Source of the DNA: Bradyrhizobium sp. WSM471
GTDB lineage: Bacteria > Pseudomonadota > Alphaproteobacteria > Rhizobiales > Xanthobacteraceae
Reading direction: 5' to 3'
Assembly (NCBI RefSeq): GCF_000244915.1
Contig: NZ_CM001442.1
Span: 2,790,001 to 2,854,000, forward strand
DNA: 64,000 nucleotides
The notes under the pieces were generated by a model, which saw nothing but the letters and a program-made list of their open reading frames with translations, had not been told where the DNA came from and searched no databases. A program made the translations under genes and the position numbers. Below, piece after piece: positions 36,178-44,522 of the stretch (position 1 is its first letter; each line of letters begins with the position of its first letter).

Positions 36178-38019
36178 TCAATCGCAGACTTCTGCTTGTC
36201 CCCCTCCTACCATGGAGACTGCGCTGCCAAACTTTTGGGTTCCGATTCGACAGCCGGGTCTCACCGGCCGACAGCCCGCGTTGTTACAAATCATTTGACC
36301 AGACGCCTGCGGCTTTGACGGTGTGGACTCAACCTTCTTGCGCTCATTGTCTCGTGGCTTGCTGTCCTCGCGGGTCGCAACCGGCTTCTTGTCCGGAACC
36401 TTCTCGCATTCGTTATCGTCGTTGACGCGATATCCGGCGCGGCATGCGATCTTCACGCAAGTATCGCCGTCGGCCTTGAAGCCCTGGTCGCACACCAGCG
36501 GGCAGACCCGGCCCGGCTTGGCCTTGATGGCGTCGAGCGCGTCGACGTTCGCGAGTTTGGCGTCGAACTTCGTTCCCGCATATTTGTTGAAGAGAGTCAG
36601 TGAACGCTGCGATGACGCATTCCAGTCGCCGTCTGCCGATGCCGCCAGACAGCCGACGCGGCGCAGTTCGGACTGCATCAGCCTCGCCGTCTCCGCGGGG
36701 GAGACCGTGGGCTGCGATGAAGTTGGCGCAAGGGCCGCGACTTTCTGTGCGCTGTCCGCACCTTGCTGCTTCTCGGCGGCTGCCCTTTCGCTGGCGGTCT
36801 TGTCGGCGAGCGCCTTCTCGGCGGCTTGCTTATCGGCCAGCGCCTTGGCCACGGCGGCCTCGGCGTCCTTCCGGCGCAGCTCGGCGGCGGCCGCCTTGGC
36901 CTCCTCGATCTGCTTGGCCTTTTCGGCGGCAAGCCGGGCGTTCTCGGCGGCCTTGGCGGCGGCAGCGGCCTTCTCCTGTTCGGCCTTGTTGGCGCGCTCG
37001 GCGGCTAGCCTTGCCTTTTCGTCTTCGGCTTGGCGTGCCTTCGTGGCCGCAGCTGCGCGCGCCTCCTCGGCTGCCACGTTCTTCAGTTGCGCGCGGGCAA
37101 GGCCCGCATAGAACCCGTCCGGATAAGCCTGGAGGAAGGCTTCCCAGGCGTCTCGGTTTCCGGCCTGGAGCGCCAACTCATAGTCCCGGCGCACGCCATC
37201 CTGGGGACTGGCTTGCGGGCCTGGCGCTGCCGCCGGCTTGATGGCCGGCACCAACGAAACGTCATCGCCGCCGAGCGAGCCGTACACATACGGCTCCTGC
37301 TTGTAGCCGGTGGTCTTGAGCACGTCGTCGCGCACGAAGCCGAATGCCTTGCGAAGATCAAGCCCCGGCATCGGCAGACGTTCGACGAGAGCGGTGGCAA
37401 ACGGGCTGTTCTTTGCGTCGCCGTCCGAGGCGGTGGAGCCAGCCTTGGCCGCGAAGGCGATCATGGTGTTCGGGCTGGTCGGCTCGACCTTGGCAAGGCC
37501 GCGGCCGATGGCGCGGGCGGCAATGGTCCGCTTCATCGTCTTAGCGAACGGATTGTCGCGGCAGGCATCGAGAATGACGAGCCGAAGCTGCTTGGCAGGT
37601 TCGACGGCGAAAAGGGCCCGATCCAGCGGCAGCGCTTCGTCGAGGACATCGCTGTCGGTCTCCAGCGTCGCGTCAGTGGGGATCAGGTAGTTGGTCCCGT
37701 CGAGCTCAATGCCGTGACCGGCATAATAGATCACCGCAACGTCCGCCTCGCGCGCCTTGCCGCCAAAATCGCGCAACGCCTTGCGCATCTCGGCGACGTT
37801 CAGGTCGAGCTTGATGTCGACCGTATCGAACCCGGCCTTCCTGAACATGCCGCCGACCAGCGCGGCATCGTTCGCGGGGTTCGAGAGCCTCGCCACATTC
37901 TTGTAGGCCGAGTTGCCCATCACGAGCGCGACGCGCTTCTCCGCCTGCGCAGAGCCGGCCCCAAGCCCAGTCGCAAGCCAGCCCGCAAGAATTAGTAAAA
38001 CAAACAGCCGAAGCCGCAT
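36178..38019 (-). CDS. Secreted caspase-family protein (peptidase C14), paralogue 1
   Basis: A 613-residue protein with a signal peptide (residues 1 to 26, ending AGSAQAEKRV) and a caspase-like domain (about 27 to 255). The catalytic dyad is intact: His102 in YYAGHG and Cys153 in LDACRDNP. A long Ala/Lys/Glu-rich coiled-coil (about 310 to 430) follows, then a C-terminal Cys-containing module (GRVCPLVCDQGFKADG, CVKIACRAGYRVNDDNECEK). The same arrangement recurs in the gene at 42558. The likely place of action is the periplasm. The substrate is unknown. A CRP-type palindrome lies 61 bases upstream. Confidence 0.92.
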   Translation of the reverse strand: MRLRLFVLLILAGWLATGLGAGSAQAEKRVALVMGNSAYKNVARLSNPANDAALVGGMFRKAGFDTVDIKLDLNVAEMRKALRDFGGKAREADVAVIYYAGHGIELDGTNYLIPTDATLETDSDVLDEALPLDRALFAVEPAKQLRLVILDACRDNPFAKTMKRTIAARAIGRGLAKVEPTSPNTMIAFAAKAGSTASDGDAKNSPFATALVERLPMPGLDLRKAFGFVRDDVLKTTGYKQEPYVYGSLGGDDVSLVPAIKPAAAPGPQASPQDGVRRDYELALQAGNRDAWEAFLQAYPDGFYAGLARAQLKNVAAEEARAAAATKARQAEDEKARLAAERANKAEQEKAAAAAKAAENARLAAEKAKQIEEAKAAAAELRRKDAEAAVAKALADKQAAEKALADKTASERAAAEKQQGADSAQKVAALAPTSSQPTVSPAETARLMQSELRRVGCLAASADGDWNASSQRSLTLFNKYAGTKFDAKLANVDALDAIKAKPGRVCPLVCDQGFKADGDTCVKIACRAGYRVNDDNECEKVPDKKPVATREDSKPRDNERKKVESTPSKPQASGQMICNNAGCRPVRPGCRIGTQKFGSAVSMVGGGQAEVCD

Positions 38020-38080
38020 CCCAGCCCCCGATGCAATAGCGTGAGATTATCCGCAGCATGGTCGAATGCAAACTAAGATC

Positions 38081-38096
38081 AGTGACGTTCATCACA
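38081..38096 (-). promoter_or_regulatory. CRP-type palindrome upstream of caspase gene 1
   Basis: On the minus strand the sequence is TGTGA-TGAACG-TCACT, a near-perfect CRP consensus (TGTGA-N6-TCACA). A GATAAT -10 candidate lies at 38046-38051. The site is 61 bases from the start; the paralogue has a perfect site 62 bases from its start. Confidence 0.55.
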
Positions 38097-38338
38097 CGGC
38101 CGCGGACCCAAAGTTCGTAGAGATCTGGCCTGCAAGCGAATTACGATGGTGGCTCGCGGCCCGCTTGAGACCTTGCGATGGGCAACCGAAGATGTCCGCT
38201 CATGGGGGCTGACCGGCAGTCAGTCGCGGGAGGACTAAACCGACGCGAATGACCCGAAGGCGACCTGGCTGCCTATATCCCGGAGAGGCCCCTGGCCCAG
38301 CGCTCATCTCCTCCAGAATGTGCAAGGCGCTTGGGCCT

Positions 38339-38509
38339 TCACCTGGCTCGTTCGCTGCTCGATGAGGGCGCGCTGGGCTGGTTAGATGCGGTGGTGTGAT
38401 TGCCAGTACTGTAGAAAACGGCGGCGATCGCCGCGATCACGACGCTTGCGACGACCACCCAGGCTATCGGGTTGCTCCGATAGTTTGACCTCGACTGTTC
38501 CTGATCTAT
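38339..38509 (-). pseudogene. Possible small membrane protein frame without a normal start codon
   Basis: A 56-codon frame encodes a polar N-terminus, one clear hydrophobic helix (PIAWVVVASVVIAAIAAVFY) and a Ser/Pro-rich tail, but there is no in-frame ATG, GTG or TTG before the helix back to the upstream stop. ATA at 38507-38509 is the codon where a start would be expected. It may be a gene that lost its start, or chance. Confidence 0.25.
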
Positions 38510-38636
38510 TCCTAGGCAGATAGCGGGCCTCGGGCAAGAGACCCCGCATCCGCTGCACTAATCACAGCGTGCCTTTGAAAGAAGCTGCCGAGCAGGGACC
38601 CAGCAGCCTCCTTCGTGTCGGTGACGAGGCAAAATG

Positions 38637-38954
38637 TCACCGACCAGTGGGATCCTGGCTCGCGCCCGGACGAACCTTTTGCGGGCCACCCTGGCCGCCG
38701 CTCGTTCCGCCGCTGTTTGCGCCGGCGCTAGCGCCAGCGCCGCTTCCCGAGCCGCTCGTGCCGCCGGCCGATCCCGCGGACCCAGCTCCGCCCATGCCCG
38801 CTCCGCCTGCTCCTGCGCCGGCTCCCGCACCCGCGCCGGCTCCCCCAGCGCCAGCACCTCCACCTGCACCGCCGCCAGCCTGCGCGTGGGCGAAGCCGAT
38901 CGAGGCACCCGCAAGCATGGCGCACATCGCCACCGAGAAAATTGTCTTTCGCAT
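38637..38954 (-). CDS. Secreted Gly/Ala/Ser-rich low-complexity protein
   Basis: A 105-residue protein with a clear signal peptide (MRKTIFSVAMCAMLAGASIG, cleavage near AHAQ). Nearly the whole mature part is Gly, Ala and Ser in short GAGAG/GSG repeats, ending in a basic, Pro-containing tail. No fold is expected. Such sequences occur in cell-surface and matrix proteins. GGAG lies about nine bases before the ATG, and a sigma-EcfG type promoter lies just upstream, so it is probably made under general stress. Confidence 0.65.
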   Translation of the reverse strand: MRKTIFSVAMCAMLAGASIGFAHAQAGGGAGGGAGAGGAGAGAGAGAGAGGAGMGGAGSAGSAGGTSGSGSGAGASAGANSGGTSGGQGGPQKVRPGASQDPTGR

Positions 38955-38987
38955 ATCGTCAACTCCGTTTTGAGGTTGTGTTCGTCA

Positions 38988-39012
38988 AACCCTAGCTAAT
39001 TGCCGCCGTTCC
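38988..39012 (-). promoter_or_regulatory. Sigma-EcfG type promoter for the Gly-rich protein gene
   Basis: On the minus strand GGAAC (39012-39008) and GGTT (38991-38988) are 16 bases apart, one base from the GGAAC-N16-CGTT consensus. The predicted transcript start is about 27 bases before the ATG. Confidence 0.45.
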
Positions 39013-39538
39013 TAAGAGATGACGATAATCTTGATGTGTGCGGCCTCATCGGGCCGTCCGCGCTGAGAATTTTTTCGGCGCGCGCCCAACCCGGCTCCAG
39101 CAACAGCACCACGGTTCGATGCAGGCACGACATCCTCATGCTCGGCGAGAGCACGCCATTCGCGTGCAGGCGCTTGGGCGCGCGGCGCCTATCTGGAGCT
39201 GTGGGGCATTGGCAGCCGGGCCGAGCGGGGCCCTTGAGGAAAGCCGGCGGCTTCGACGCGCTTGCGTCGTGATGCAGGTTCCAAGAACACGGCTTCTTGC
39301 GTCCAAAGGGCAGTCTGCGGCTATTGTGGGGCGCGACCAGGGGCGGCTTGGGGGCCTTGGGCGACCTCCGGCCATGTCCGCTTTTCTACTGCTGTTGAGG
39401 GGCGAACGGACATCCGGGAGCGTCCAAACCAAGCGCCAGAATTGTCTGTTGGCTGTCGGCTTACGGATGGCCTTTTGAGGATCCACTTGCTTTTCGGGAC
39501 GTTCTATAGTCCGTCGGCTTTACATGATGGAGGGTCGA
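39013..39538. other. Gene-free stretch with an inverted-repeat element
   Basis: No credible gene. ATGTCCG at 39374-39380 and CGGACAT at 39407-39413 are perfect inverted ends of a 40-base element. Its termini match those of the dispersed repeat family. Confidence 0.4.
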
Positions 39539-39805
39539 ATGCGACTCGCTTTGCTTATCGGCTTCCTGGTTATGGGACTTTCTTCAGCAGCAGAGGCCGA
39601 CCGTGACTATCCCTGGTGCGTCTTTGGTGGCCATGCTGGCGCTCCCGGGGAGTGTATGTATGAGACGAGAGAGCAGTGCCTGGCATCGGCATCCGGACGG
39701 TGGACCACCTATTGCGATATCAATCCACGCGCGAGATTCCAGCAGCAGGCGCCGCGCAGGAGAGCATGTGACTCTCGGGGACGTCGATGCGAGCCGGGAT
39801 CGTGA
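39539..39805 (+). CDS. DUF3551-type small secreted protein
   Basis: An 88-residue protein with a signal peptide (MRLALLIGFLVMGLSSAAEA) and the short Cys-rich DUF3551 pattern: DYPWCVFGG, ECMYETREQCLASASG, YCDINPR. GGAGG lies six bases before the ATG. This family is very common in Bradyrhizobium and has no known function; the four cysteines suggest disulfides in the periplasm. The C-terminal Arg-rich tail is unusual for the family. Confidence 0.8.
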   Translation: MRLALLIGFLVMGLSSAAEADRDYPWCVFGGHAGAPGECMYETREQCLASASGRWTTYCDINPRARFQQQAPRRRACDSRGRRCEPGS

Positions 39806-39983
39806 GTCGTTCAGGAGGGTTCTGACCGTTACCATCATGCCTGGCTTTCGCCTGTGGCCGATCGCTTCCATCGACGCGGCTCAGTTGCATGTCGGTCTTA
39901 CAGGAAGCGAACGGAAGCTTGCGGATGAAGCGCCAAGCGAGCCTTTGACCCAACTCGGACGTCAACCGACGCCGGTTCGTTTC

Positions 39984-40340
39984 CTACTCTATCGTCGCAT
40001 TCACGGTCATGACCGATCTGCCTGACCCGTATGGGCCCTTTCCTTCACCATAGATGGCGAACGTATCGTTGCCCTTGTAACCGGATGCTGCGGTGTACCT
40101 GAACGTCGTTACGTTGATCTGTCTGAGCGTCCCGTGCGCAGGCTTCTGCGAGACGCCCGAGCTATGCATCGCTCCCGGAATTCGCATCGGGAAATTGCAC
40201 GTTTCCCCCGACCTGACAGCGAAGTAGGCCGTCATGTCAACGCCAAACACGGACGGCTGACCGGTGACACGGCACTCGGAGACGGCGAGGGCCGTAACCG
40301 GCGTCAGACTCAGGACAGCAGCGACAGCCAACATCCGCAT
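39984..40340 (-). CDS. Small secreted protein of unknown function, probably Ig-like
   Basis: A 118-residue protein with a signal peptide (MRMLAVAAVLSLTPVTALAV) and a mature domain ending in TFRYTAASGYKGNDTFAIYG, a pattern shared with bacterial Ig/cadherin-like repeats. GGGAG lies six bases before the ATG. A perfect FixK/FNR-type box lies upstream, so it may be made at low oxygen. Its partner is unknown. Confidence 0.75.
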   Translation of the reverse strand: MRMLAVAAVLSLTPVTALAVSECRVTGQPSVFGVDMTAYFAVRSGETCNFPMRIPGAMHSSGVSQKPAHGTLRQINVTTFRYTAASGYKGNDTFAIYGEGKGPYGSGRSVMTVNATIE

Positions 40341-40406
40341 GCTCGTCTCCCGTGAGGATGAAATGGTATCCGCGCGGCAATTGATCCCGAAGCGTCGGGA
40401 CAGCCA

Positions 40407-40420
40407 TTGATTTGAATCAA
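40407..40420. promoter_or_regulatory. FixK/FNR-type box
   Basis: TTGATTTGAATCAA is a perfect TTGAT-N4-ATCAA palindrome. Its centre is about 73 bases before the start of the secreted-protein gene (ATG at 40340), and no gene starts on the other side, so that gene is the likely target. Confidence 0.7.
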
Positions 40421-40478
40421 CATGTCGACTCGTGTCGATAAGGCGATTGAAGACTCGGACGGGCGACGTTCCGTTGCT

Positions 40479-40540
40479 GGCCCGTAGCTGACCTGCCGTG
40501 CGCAGCCGGTGGAGGATCGCTTGTGACCCTGAGCGGACAT
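40479..40540. repeat. Dispersed repeat, copy 3
   Basis: GGCCCGTAGCTGACCTGCCG, then GCAGCCGGTGGAGGATCGC and GTGACCCTGAGCGGACAT. This is the close match of copy 1 at 34384-34443, with the right end AGCGGACAT intact. Confidence 0.65.
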
Positions 40541-40592
40541 ATCGACATCAAGACAGACCGAAACGGCCGAGACGAGAAGCACTGCGGCTCAG

Positions 40593-41813
40593 CTAGGGAA
40601 GTCCTTTTGTCATCGTAAAGGGATTGAACCCACGTTCCGCGAGGGCAGCCCACGAAGCTGCGCCAAGATGTGACAATCGGAAATAGTTTCGCGGCTTGGT
40701 CGGGTCGGTGTCCAACACGAACCCCGTCGGTAACGCGCGGACAGTCGTGGCATAGAACCCACCATCGGGCGACCTCTGGGATTCGATGACAGCGATCAAC
40801 GATTCTGCCCTCTTGGTCTTGCCGAGCAATTTCATCAAGAGAGCCATTTGGCCCGTACCTTCGGTCCACACACCGTCCCGGTCTTCACCGTAAGAAAAGC
40901 CTCCGCCGACACTCATTCGCTGTTCGGCGGTCGTCATTGCCGATGCAAATTTCCCGGCCGCTCCGTGAAGCGCTGTCAAGGGCCAGATCTGGGCATCCAG
41001 AGCCAAAATCGGATTATGCGTGACACCGTCTTCAGCGGTCCCTGCGGCGAAACAGGCGCACCCCGGATCCCACATCGTATTTACAAAGTACTCGGCAACC
41101 GTTGCCTTATCGCGCCAGCGCGAATCGCCTGTACGGATCGCAAGAAGGCCAAATGCGGCGGCGAGGTCAGTATTATGTTCAGTCGATTTCCACGTCCGCA
41201 CCTCCGGCGTCGGTTCGTGCCCAAACGTACCTCCCGTGAAACCGCCAGTACCGCGCGTATCGGCCCATTGCGCGACCCAAGCGCCGAGCCGCGCTGCACC
41301 ATCGCGGAACCGGGAGCCGGTGTTCACATCATCAATCGACAGCAACGCCAACATGGCCCATGCCATGTTACCAACATCGCTGCCCACCTGATATCGATCC
41401 TCCAACCATTCGTTCCGAGTATTGTCCCACCAACCCGGAAGCTTGGCGGAGTCATTCGCCACCACACCCGCGGCGTAAGCGTTTCGGAGCCGTCCATCAT
41501 GCCAGGTCCGGTCGTTATCGACGGCCCAGAGAATCGCCGCGCCGATCCGACCTGCTTTGTCTCGCTCACCGCAACCGACCAACGCGATGGCGGCCACCGC
41601 ATTGTCATAAAGGTATGCGGCGCCATGGAGAGGCCCCGATTCCACGGTCGGATAGCTGTGCAAAAACAACGGCCCTGGCTGTGCCTTATCAACTAGACCA
41701 GCGAGGTACCCGCATGCAGACGCTTCTGGTGTTGCCAAAGCCCGTAGTGGAGTGGCGGCCAAAATGACTATGAAAGTCGTTACGATCAATACGAAGGTTT
41801 CTATTCGGGCCAC
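40593..41813 (-). CDS. Secreted alpha-barrel protein, six-hairpin glycosidase-like
   Basis: A 406-residue protein with a hydrophobic signal sequence (residues 1 to about 28). The mature part is helical with repeated aromatic/Gly-rich turns (LYDNAVAAIALVGCGERDKA, GNMAWAMLALLSIDD, WTEGTGQMALLMKLLG, QRSPDGGFYAT). This repeat pattern matches the alpha/alpha six-hairpin glycosidase fold, which includes polysaccharide hydrolases and lyases. No family motif was certain, so the enzymatic role is inference. Confidence 0.65.
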   Translation of the reverse strand: MARIETFVLIVTTFIVILAATPLRALATPEASACGYLAGLVDKAQPGPLFLHSYPTVESGPLHGAAYLYDNAVAAIALVGCGERDKAGRIGAAILWAVDNDRTWHDGRLRNAYAAGVVANDSAKLPGWWDNTRNEWLEDRYQVGSDVGNMAWAMLALLSIDDVNTGSRFRDGAARLGAWVAQWADTRGTGGFTGGTFGHEPTPEVRTWKSTEHNTDLAAAFGLLAIRTGDSRWRDKATVAEYFVNTMWDPGCACFAAGTAEDGVTHNPILALDAQIWPLTALHGAAGKFASAMTTAEQRMSVGGGFSYGEDRDGVWTEGTGQMALLMKLLGKTKRAESLIAVIESQRSPDGGFYATTVRALPTGFVLDTDPTKPRNYFRLSHLGAASWAALAERGFNPFTMTKGLP

Positions 41814-42087
41814 TTGGCTGTGCTCCAGCGTGGACGATGATTCTATATACCCATCGGCGATGTCTGAAGTGGCCCCATCAGCGAAGTGGCGACACCTTTC
41901 ATTGAGGTCCGCTTGGTGGGGTAGATGGACTGACTTTGCTCACTCTGAGTTCTTCGCATTCTGACCCAAAGCGGCTGTTGATTGGGCGATCAGTCTTCGG
42001 AAGCAGACGATCAATACTAAACAACCTTCTAACTAACTCGAAAGAGGAACTCGCCTAAAGATTGTCGGACGCGACCAAACAACGGGA
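41814..42087. other. Gene-free stretch
   Basis: Decayed pieces resembling the dispersed repeat (GTCCGCTTGG, TGACCCAAAGCGGC near 41962-41976) are visible; no gene was seen. Confidence 0.35.
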
Positions 42088-42321
42088 TAACGAGGTTCGA
42101 TCCCTGCGATCCTCGCGAGACATAATGGCAAGTATATAGTTCAGGGCGTGGAGCCAACGCCGCTCGAAGGCGAATGGAAGCATGAGAGACTTGTCGTTAT
42201 TGAGTTTGCTAGTCGTACAGATGCCGAAGCGTTGTTGAAAGTCCCTGAGGCGCAGAAGCTTTTCGCAATTCGTCATGGCTCGACGACCGGCCGTCTGCTT
42301 CTAGCTGATGGATGCACCTAG
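42088..42321 (+). pseudogene. Remnant of a DUF1330 protein gene
   Basis: In frame from 42088 to a TAG at 42321 the translation reads ARHNGKYIVQGVEPTPLEG, EWKHERLVVIEFASRTDAEA, then a C-terminal TGRLLLADGCT. This is the body of the DUF1330 family (G-x-Y-x-V-R-G ... RLVIIEF). No start codon is present in the frame and a stop lies just upstream at about 42085, so the N-terminal part is lost. A dispersed repeat begins exactly at the stop codon. Confidence 0.6.
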
Positions 42322-42437
42322 TGTCCGTTTCTGGCCCATCGCCGAAGGTCGCTTGAAGACGTCTCATGTCGGTTATCAGGGGCAAACCGGACGTCGACCA
42401 GCTTGGCGGCGAGCGCCGTTTGTGACCCAAAGCGGAC
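42321..42437. repeat. Dispersed repeat, copy 4 (longest)
   Basis: The element runs from GTGTCCGTTTCTGGCCCATC to TTGTGACCCAAAGCGGAC. The ends are inverted (GTCCG / CGGAC), and it includes ACCAGCTTGGCGGC as in copy 2. It begins at the last base of the DUF1330 remnant. Confidence 0.65.
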
Positions 42438-42479
42438 TCCGGCGTCTCGGAACGTCACCGAGTCGCCAAGCATGTCGAA

Positions 42480-42495
42480 TGTGACAATTGTCACA
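42480..42495. promoter_or_regulatory. Perfect CRP-type palindrome upstream of caspase gene 2
   Basis: TGTGACAATTGTCACA is a perfect 16-base palindrome equal to the CRP consensus TGTGA-N6-TCACA. It lies 62 bases before the caspase gene start. A CATAGG -10 candidate follows at 42526-42531. Confidence 0.65.
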
Positions 42496-42557
42496 TAAGC
42501 CCTACTTGCCTTTCGGCAGTCTGTGCATAGGCTGCGCACTTATTGCCGGGGATTGTA

Positions 42558-44339
42558 ATGGGCGCTTTTCGCTGGTTTTCTTTGTTCGTTTCCATATGGC
42601 TGATGTGCGGTTCAGCCCATGCCGAGCGCCGTATCGCGCTGGTGATCGGCAACTCGGCTTACAAGAGCGTACCCAAGCTCTCCAACCCTGCGAACGATGC
42701 CGCCCTGGTCGGAGGTATGTTCAAGAAGGCGGGGTTCGACTGGATCGACATCAGGACCGATCTCAATGCTTCCGAGATGCGCAAGGCGCTGCGTGACTTC
42801 GGCGGGCGGGCGCGAGATGCTGAGGTCGCTGTCGTCTACTACGCCGGTCACGGCATCGAACTTGACGGCACCAACTACCTCATCCCGACTGACGCGTCTC
42901 TGGAGACCGACAGCGACGTTCTTGACGAGACCGTGGCGCTAGATCGGGCGCTGTTCGCCGTCGAGCCTGCCAAACAGCTTCGGCTGATTATCCTCGATGC
43001 CTGCCGGGATAATCCGTTCGCCAAAACCATGAAGCGCACGGTTGCTGCCCGTGCCATTGGTCGCGGCCTTGCCAAGGTCGAGCCGACCAGCCCGAACACG
43101 ATGATTGCGTTCGCGGCGAAGGCAGGCTCTACCGCCTCGGATGGCGACAGCAAGAACAGCCCATTCGCCGCAGCGCTAGTCGAGCGGCTACCGACGCCGG
43201 GTCTCGATCTGCGCAAGGCATTCGGCTTCGTCCGTGACGATGTCTTGAAGAACACCAGCTACAAGCAGGAACCGTATGTCTATGGCTCGCTGGGCGGTGA
43301 TGATGTAGCGATCGTGGCCGCGAAGCCGGCAGCAACCGGCCCTCAGGCCAGCCCTGATGATGCCATTCGCCGCAACTATGAGCTTGCACTGCAACTCGGC
43401 ACCCGCGATGGCTGGACGGCTTTCCTGAGCCGACACGCCGATGGCTTCTATGCCGACCTTGCCAAAGGTCAGCTCAACAAGATCGCGGCCGAGGAAGCCC
43501 GCGCAGCAGCAGTCGAGAAAGCTCGACGGGCCGAAGATGACAAGGCTCGGCTTGCCGCCGACCGTGCGAAGAAGACGGACCAGGACAAGGCCGCAGCCAT
43601 CGCCAAGGCTGCTGAGGATGCGCGGCTCGCCGCCGAGAAGGTCAAGCAGGTCGAGGAGGCCAAAACCGCCGCAGCCGAGCAACGGCGTAAGGAGATTGAG
43701 GCCGCAGTTCTCAAGGCTCTAGCCGACAAGCAGGCAGCAGAGAAGAAAGTCAGCTTTGAAACTGACCAGAAGCTTGCGGCCCTGCCATCGCCCGCATCGT
43801 CGCCCGAACCCACGCAGTCGCCGCAAGAGCTTGCCAAGGCGGTACATTCCGAACTACGCCGCGTCGGCTGTCTCGCCAATAATGAGGGCAGTGAGTGGAG
43901 CGCCAAGTCACAGCGCTCCCTCACACTGTTCAACAAATATGCCGGAACCAAGCTCAACACGGCGCTTGCAAGCTCAGATGCGCTCGACGCCATCAAGGCC
44001 CGGTCAGGCCGCGTGTGTCCGCTAGTGTGCGATCAAGGTTTCAAGGCCGATGGAGATGCCTGCGTGAAGATTGCATGTCGGGCTGGCTATCGCGTCAACG
44101 ACGACAACGAGTGCGAAAAGGTGCAGGACAAGAAGCCGGTTGCGACCCGCGAGGATGCCAAGAAGCGAGACGACGAGAGGAGGAAGGTTGAGGCCGCGCC
44201 CGCGAAGCCGCAGGCGACTGGACAGATCGTCTGTGGTCAGGGTGGCTGTAGGCCGGTGCGTCCGGGCTGTCGCCTACAACCGACTAATATGTATGCTGAC
44301 GCGTGGCGGCGGGGCGGGACGGTAGAAGTTTGCAATTGA
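42558..44339 (+). CDS. Secreted caspase-family protein (peptidase C14), paralogue 2
   Basis: A 593-residue close paralogue of the protein at 36178-38019. The signal peptide is MGAFRWFSLFVSIWLMCGSA, ending HAERR. The caspase dyad is His98 (YYAGHG) and Cys149 (LDACRDNP). The Ala/Lys/Glu coiled-coil is followed by the Cys-containing C-terminal module (CPLVCDQGFKADGDACVKIA, GYRVNDDNECEK). The start was set by GGGGA six bases before the ATG and by the signal peptide. The coiled-coil is shorter than in paralogue 1 and the DNA differs much more at third positions, so the duplication is not recent. Confidence 0.92.
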   Translation: MGAFRWFSLFVSIWLMCGSAHAERRIALVIGNSAYKSVPKLSNPANDAALVGGMFKKAGFDWIDIRTDLNASEMRKALRDFGGRARDAEVAVVYYAGHGIELDGTNYLIPTDASLETDSDVLDETVALDRALFAVEPAKQLRLIILDACRDNPFAKTMKRTVAARAIGRGLAKVEPTSPNTMIAFAAKAGSTASDGDSKNSPFAAALVERLPTPGLDLRKAFGFVRDDVLKNTSYKQEPYVYGSLGGDDVAIVAAKPAATGPQASPDDAIRRNYELALQLGTRDGWTAFLSRHADGFYADLAKGQLNKIAAEEARAAAVEKARRAEDDKARLAADRAKKTDQDKAAAIAKAAEDARLAAEKVKQVEEAKTAAAEQRRKEIEAAVLKALADKQAAEKKVSFETDQKLAALPSPASSPEPTQSPQELAKAVHSELRRVGCLANNEGSEWSAKSQRSLTLFNKYAGTKLNTALASSDALDAIKARSGRVCPLVCDQGFKADGDACVKIACRAGYRVNDDNECEKVQDKKPVATREDAKKRDDERRKVEAAPAKPQATGQIVCGQGGCRPVRPGCRLQPTNMYADAWRRGGTVEVCN

Positions 44340-44369
44340 AGACGGCTCTCTTTCGGCCGAATTACGGCG

Positions 44370-44522
44370 ATGAAGCAGCCGCCCCGCGAGCACAGCGGCA
44401 GCACCGAGTCGTGCTTTTCGTATCGCCGCTGCAAGCAACACAATGCCGGACACCTGGAGCGGGACGGCATTCGCTGCACCGGCTGCGGGAGATATATCCC
44501 AAGCTGCTCGCTTCCAATTTGA
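44370..44522 (+). CDS. Possible small Cys-rich protein (50 residues)
   Basis: A 50-codon frame 31 bases after the caspase stop encodes CFSYRRCKQHN and later IRCTGCGRYIPSC, a pattern that could bind zinc (CxxC plus flanking Cys and His). The ribosome-binding site is weak. It could be a chance frame. Confidence 0.28.
   Translation: MKQPPREHSGSTESCFSYRRCKQHNAGHLERDGIRCTGCGRYIPSCSLPI

Noticed and set aside
36178..44339. Known caspase-based antiphage defence system
   Set aside because: Both caspase proteins have signal peptides and there is no adjacent sensor, gasdermin, or CRISPR-associated gene; a wall or envelope role is as likely.
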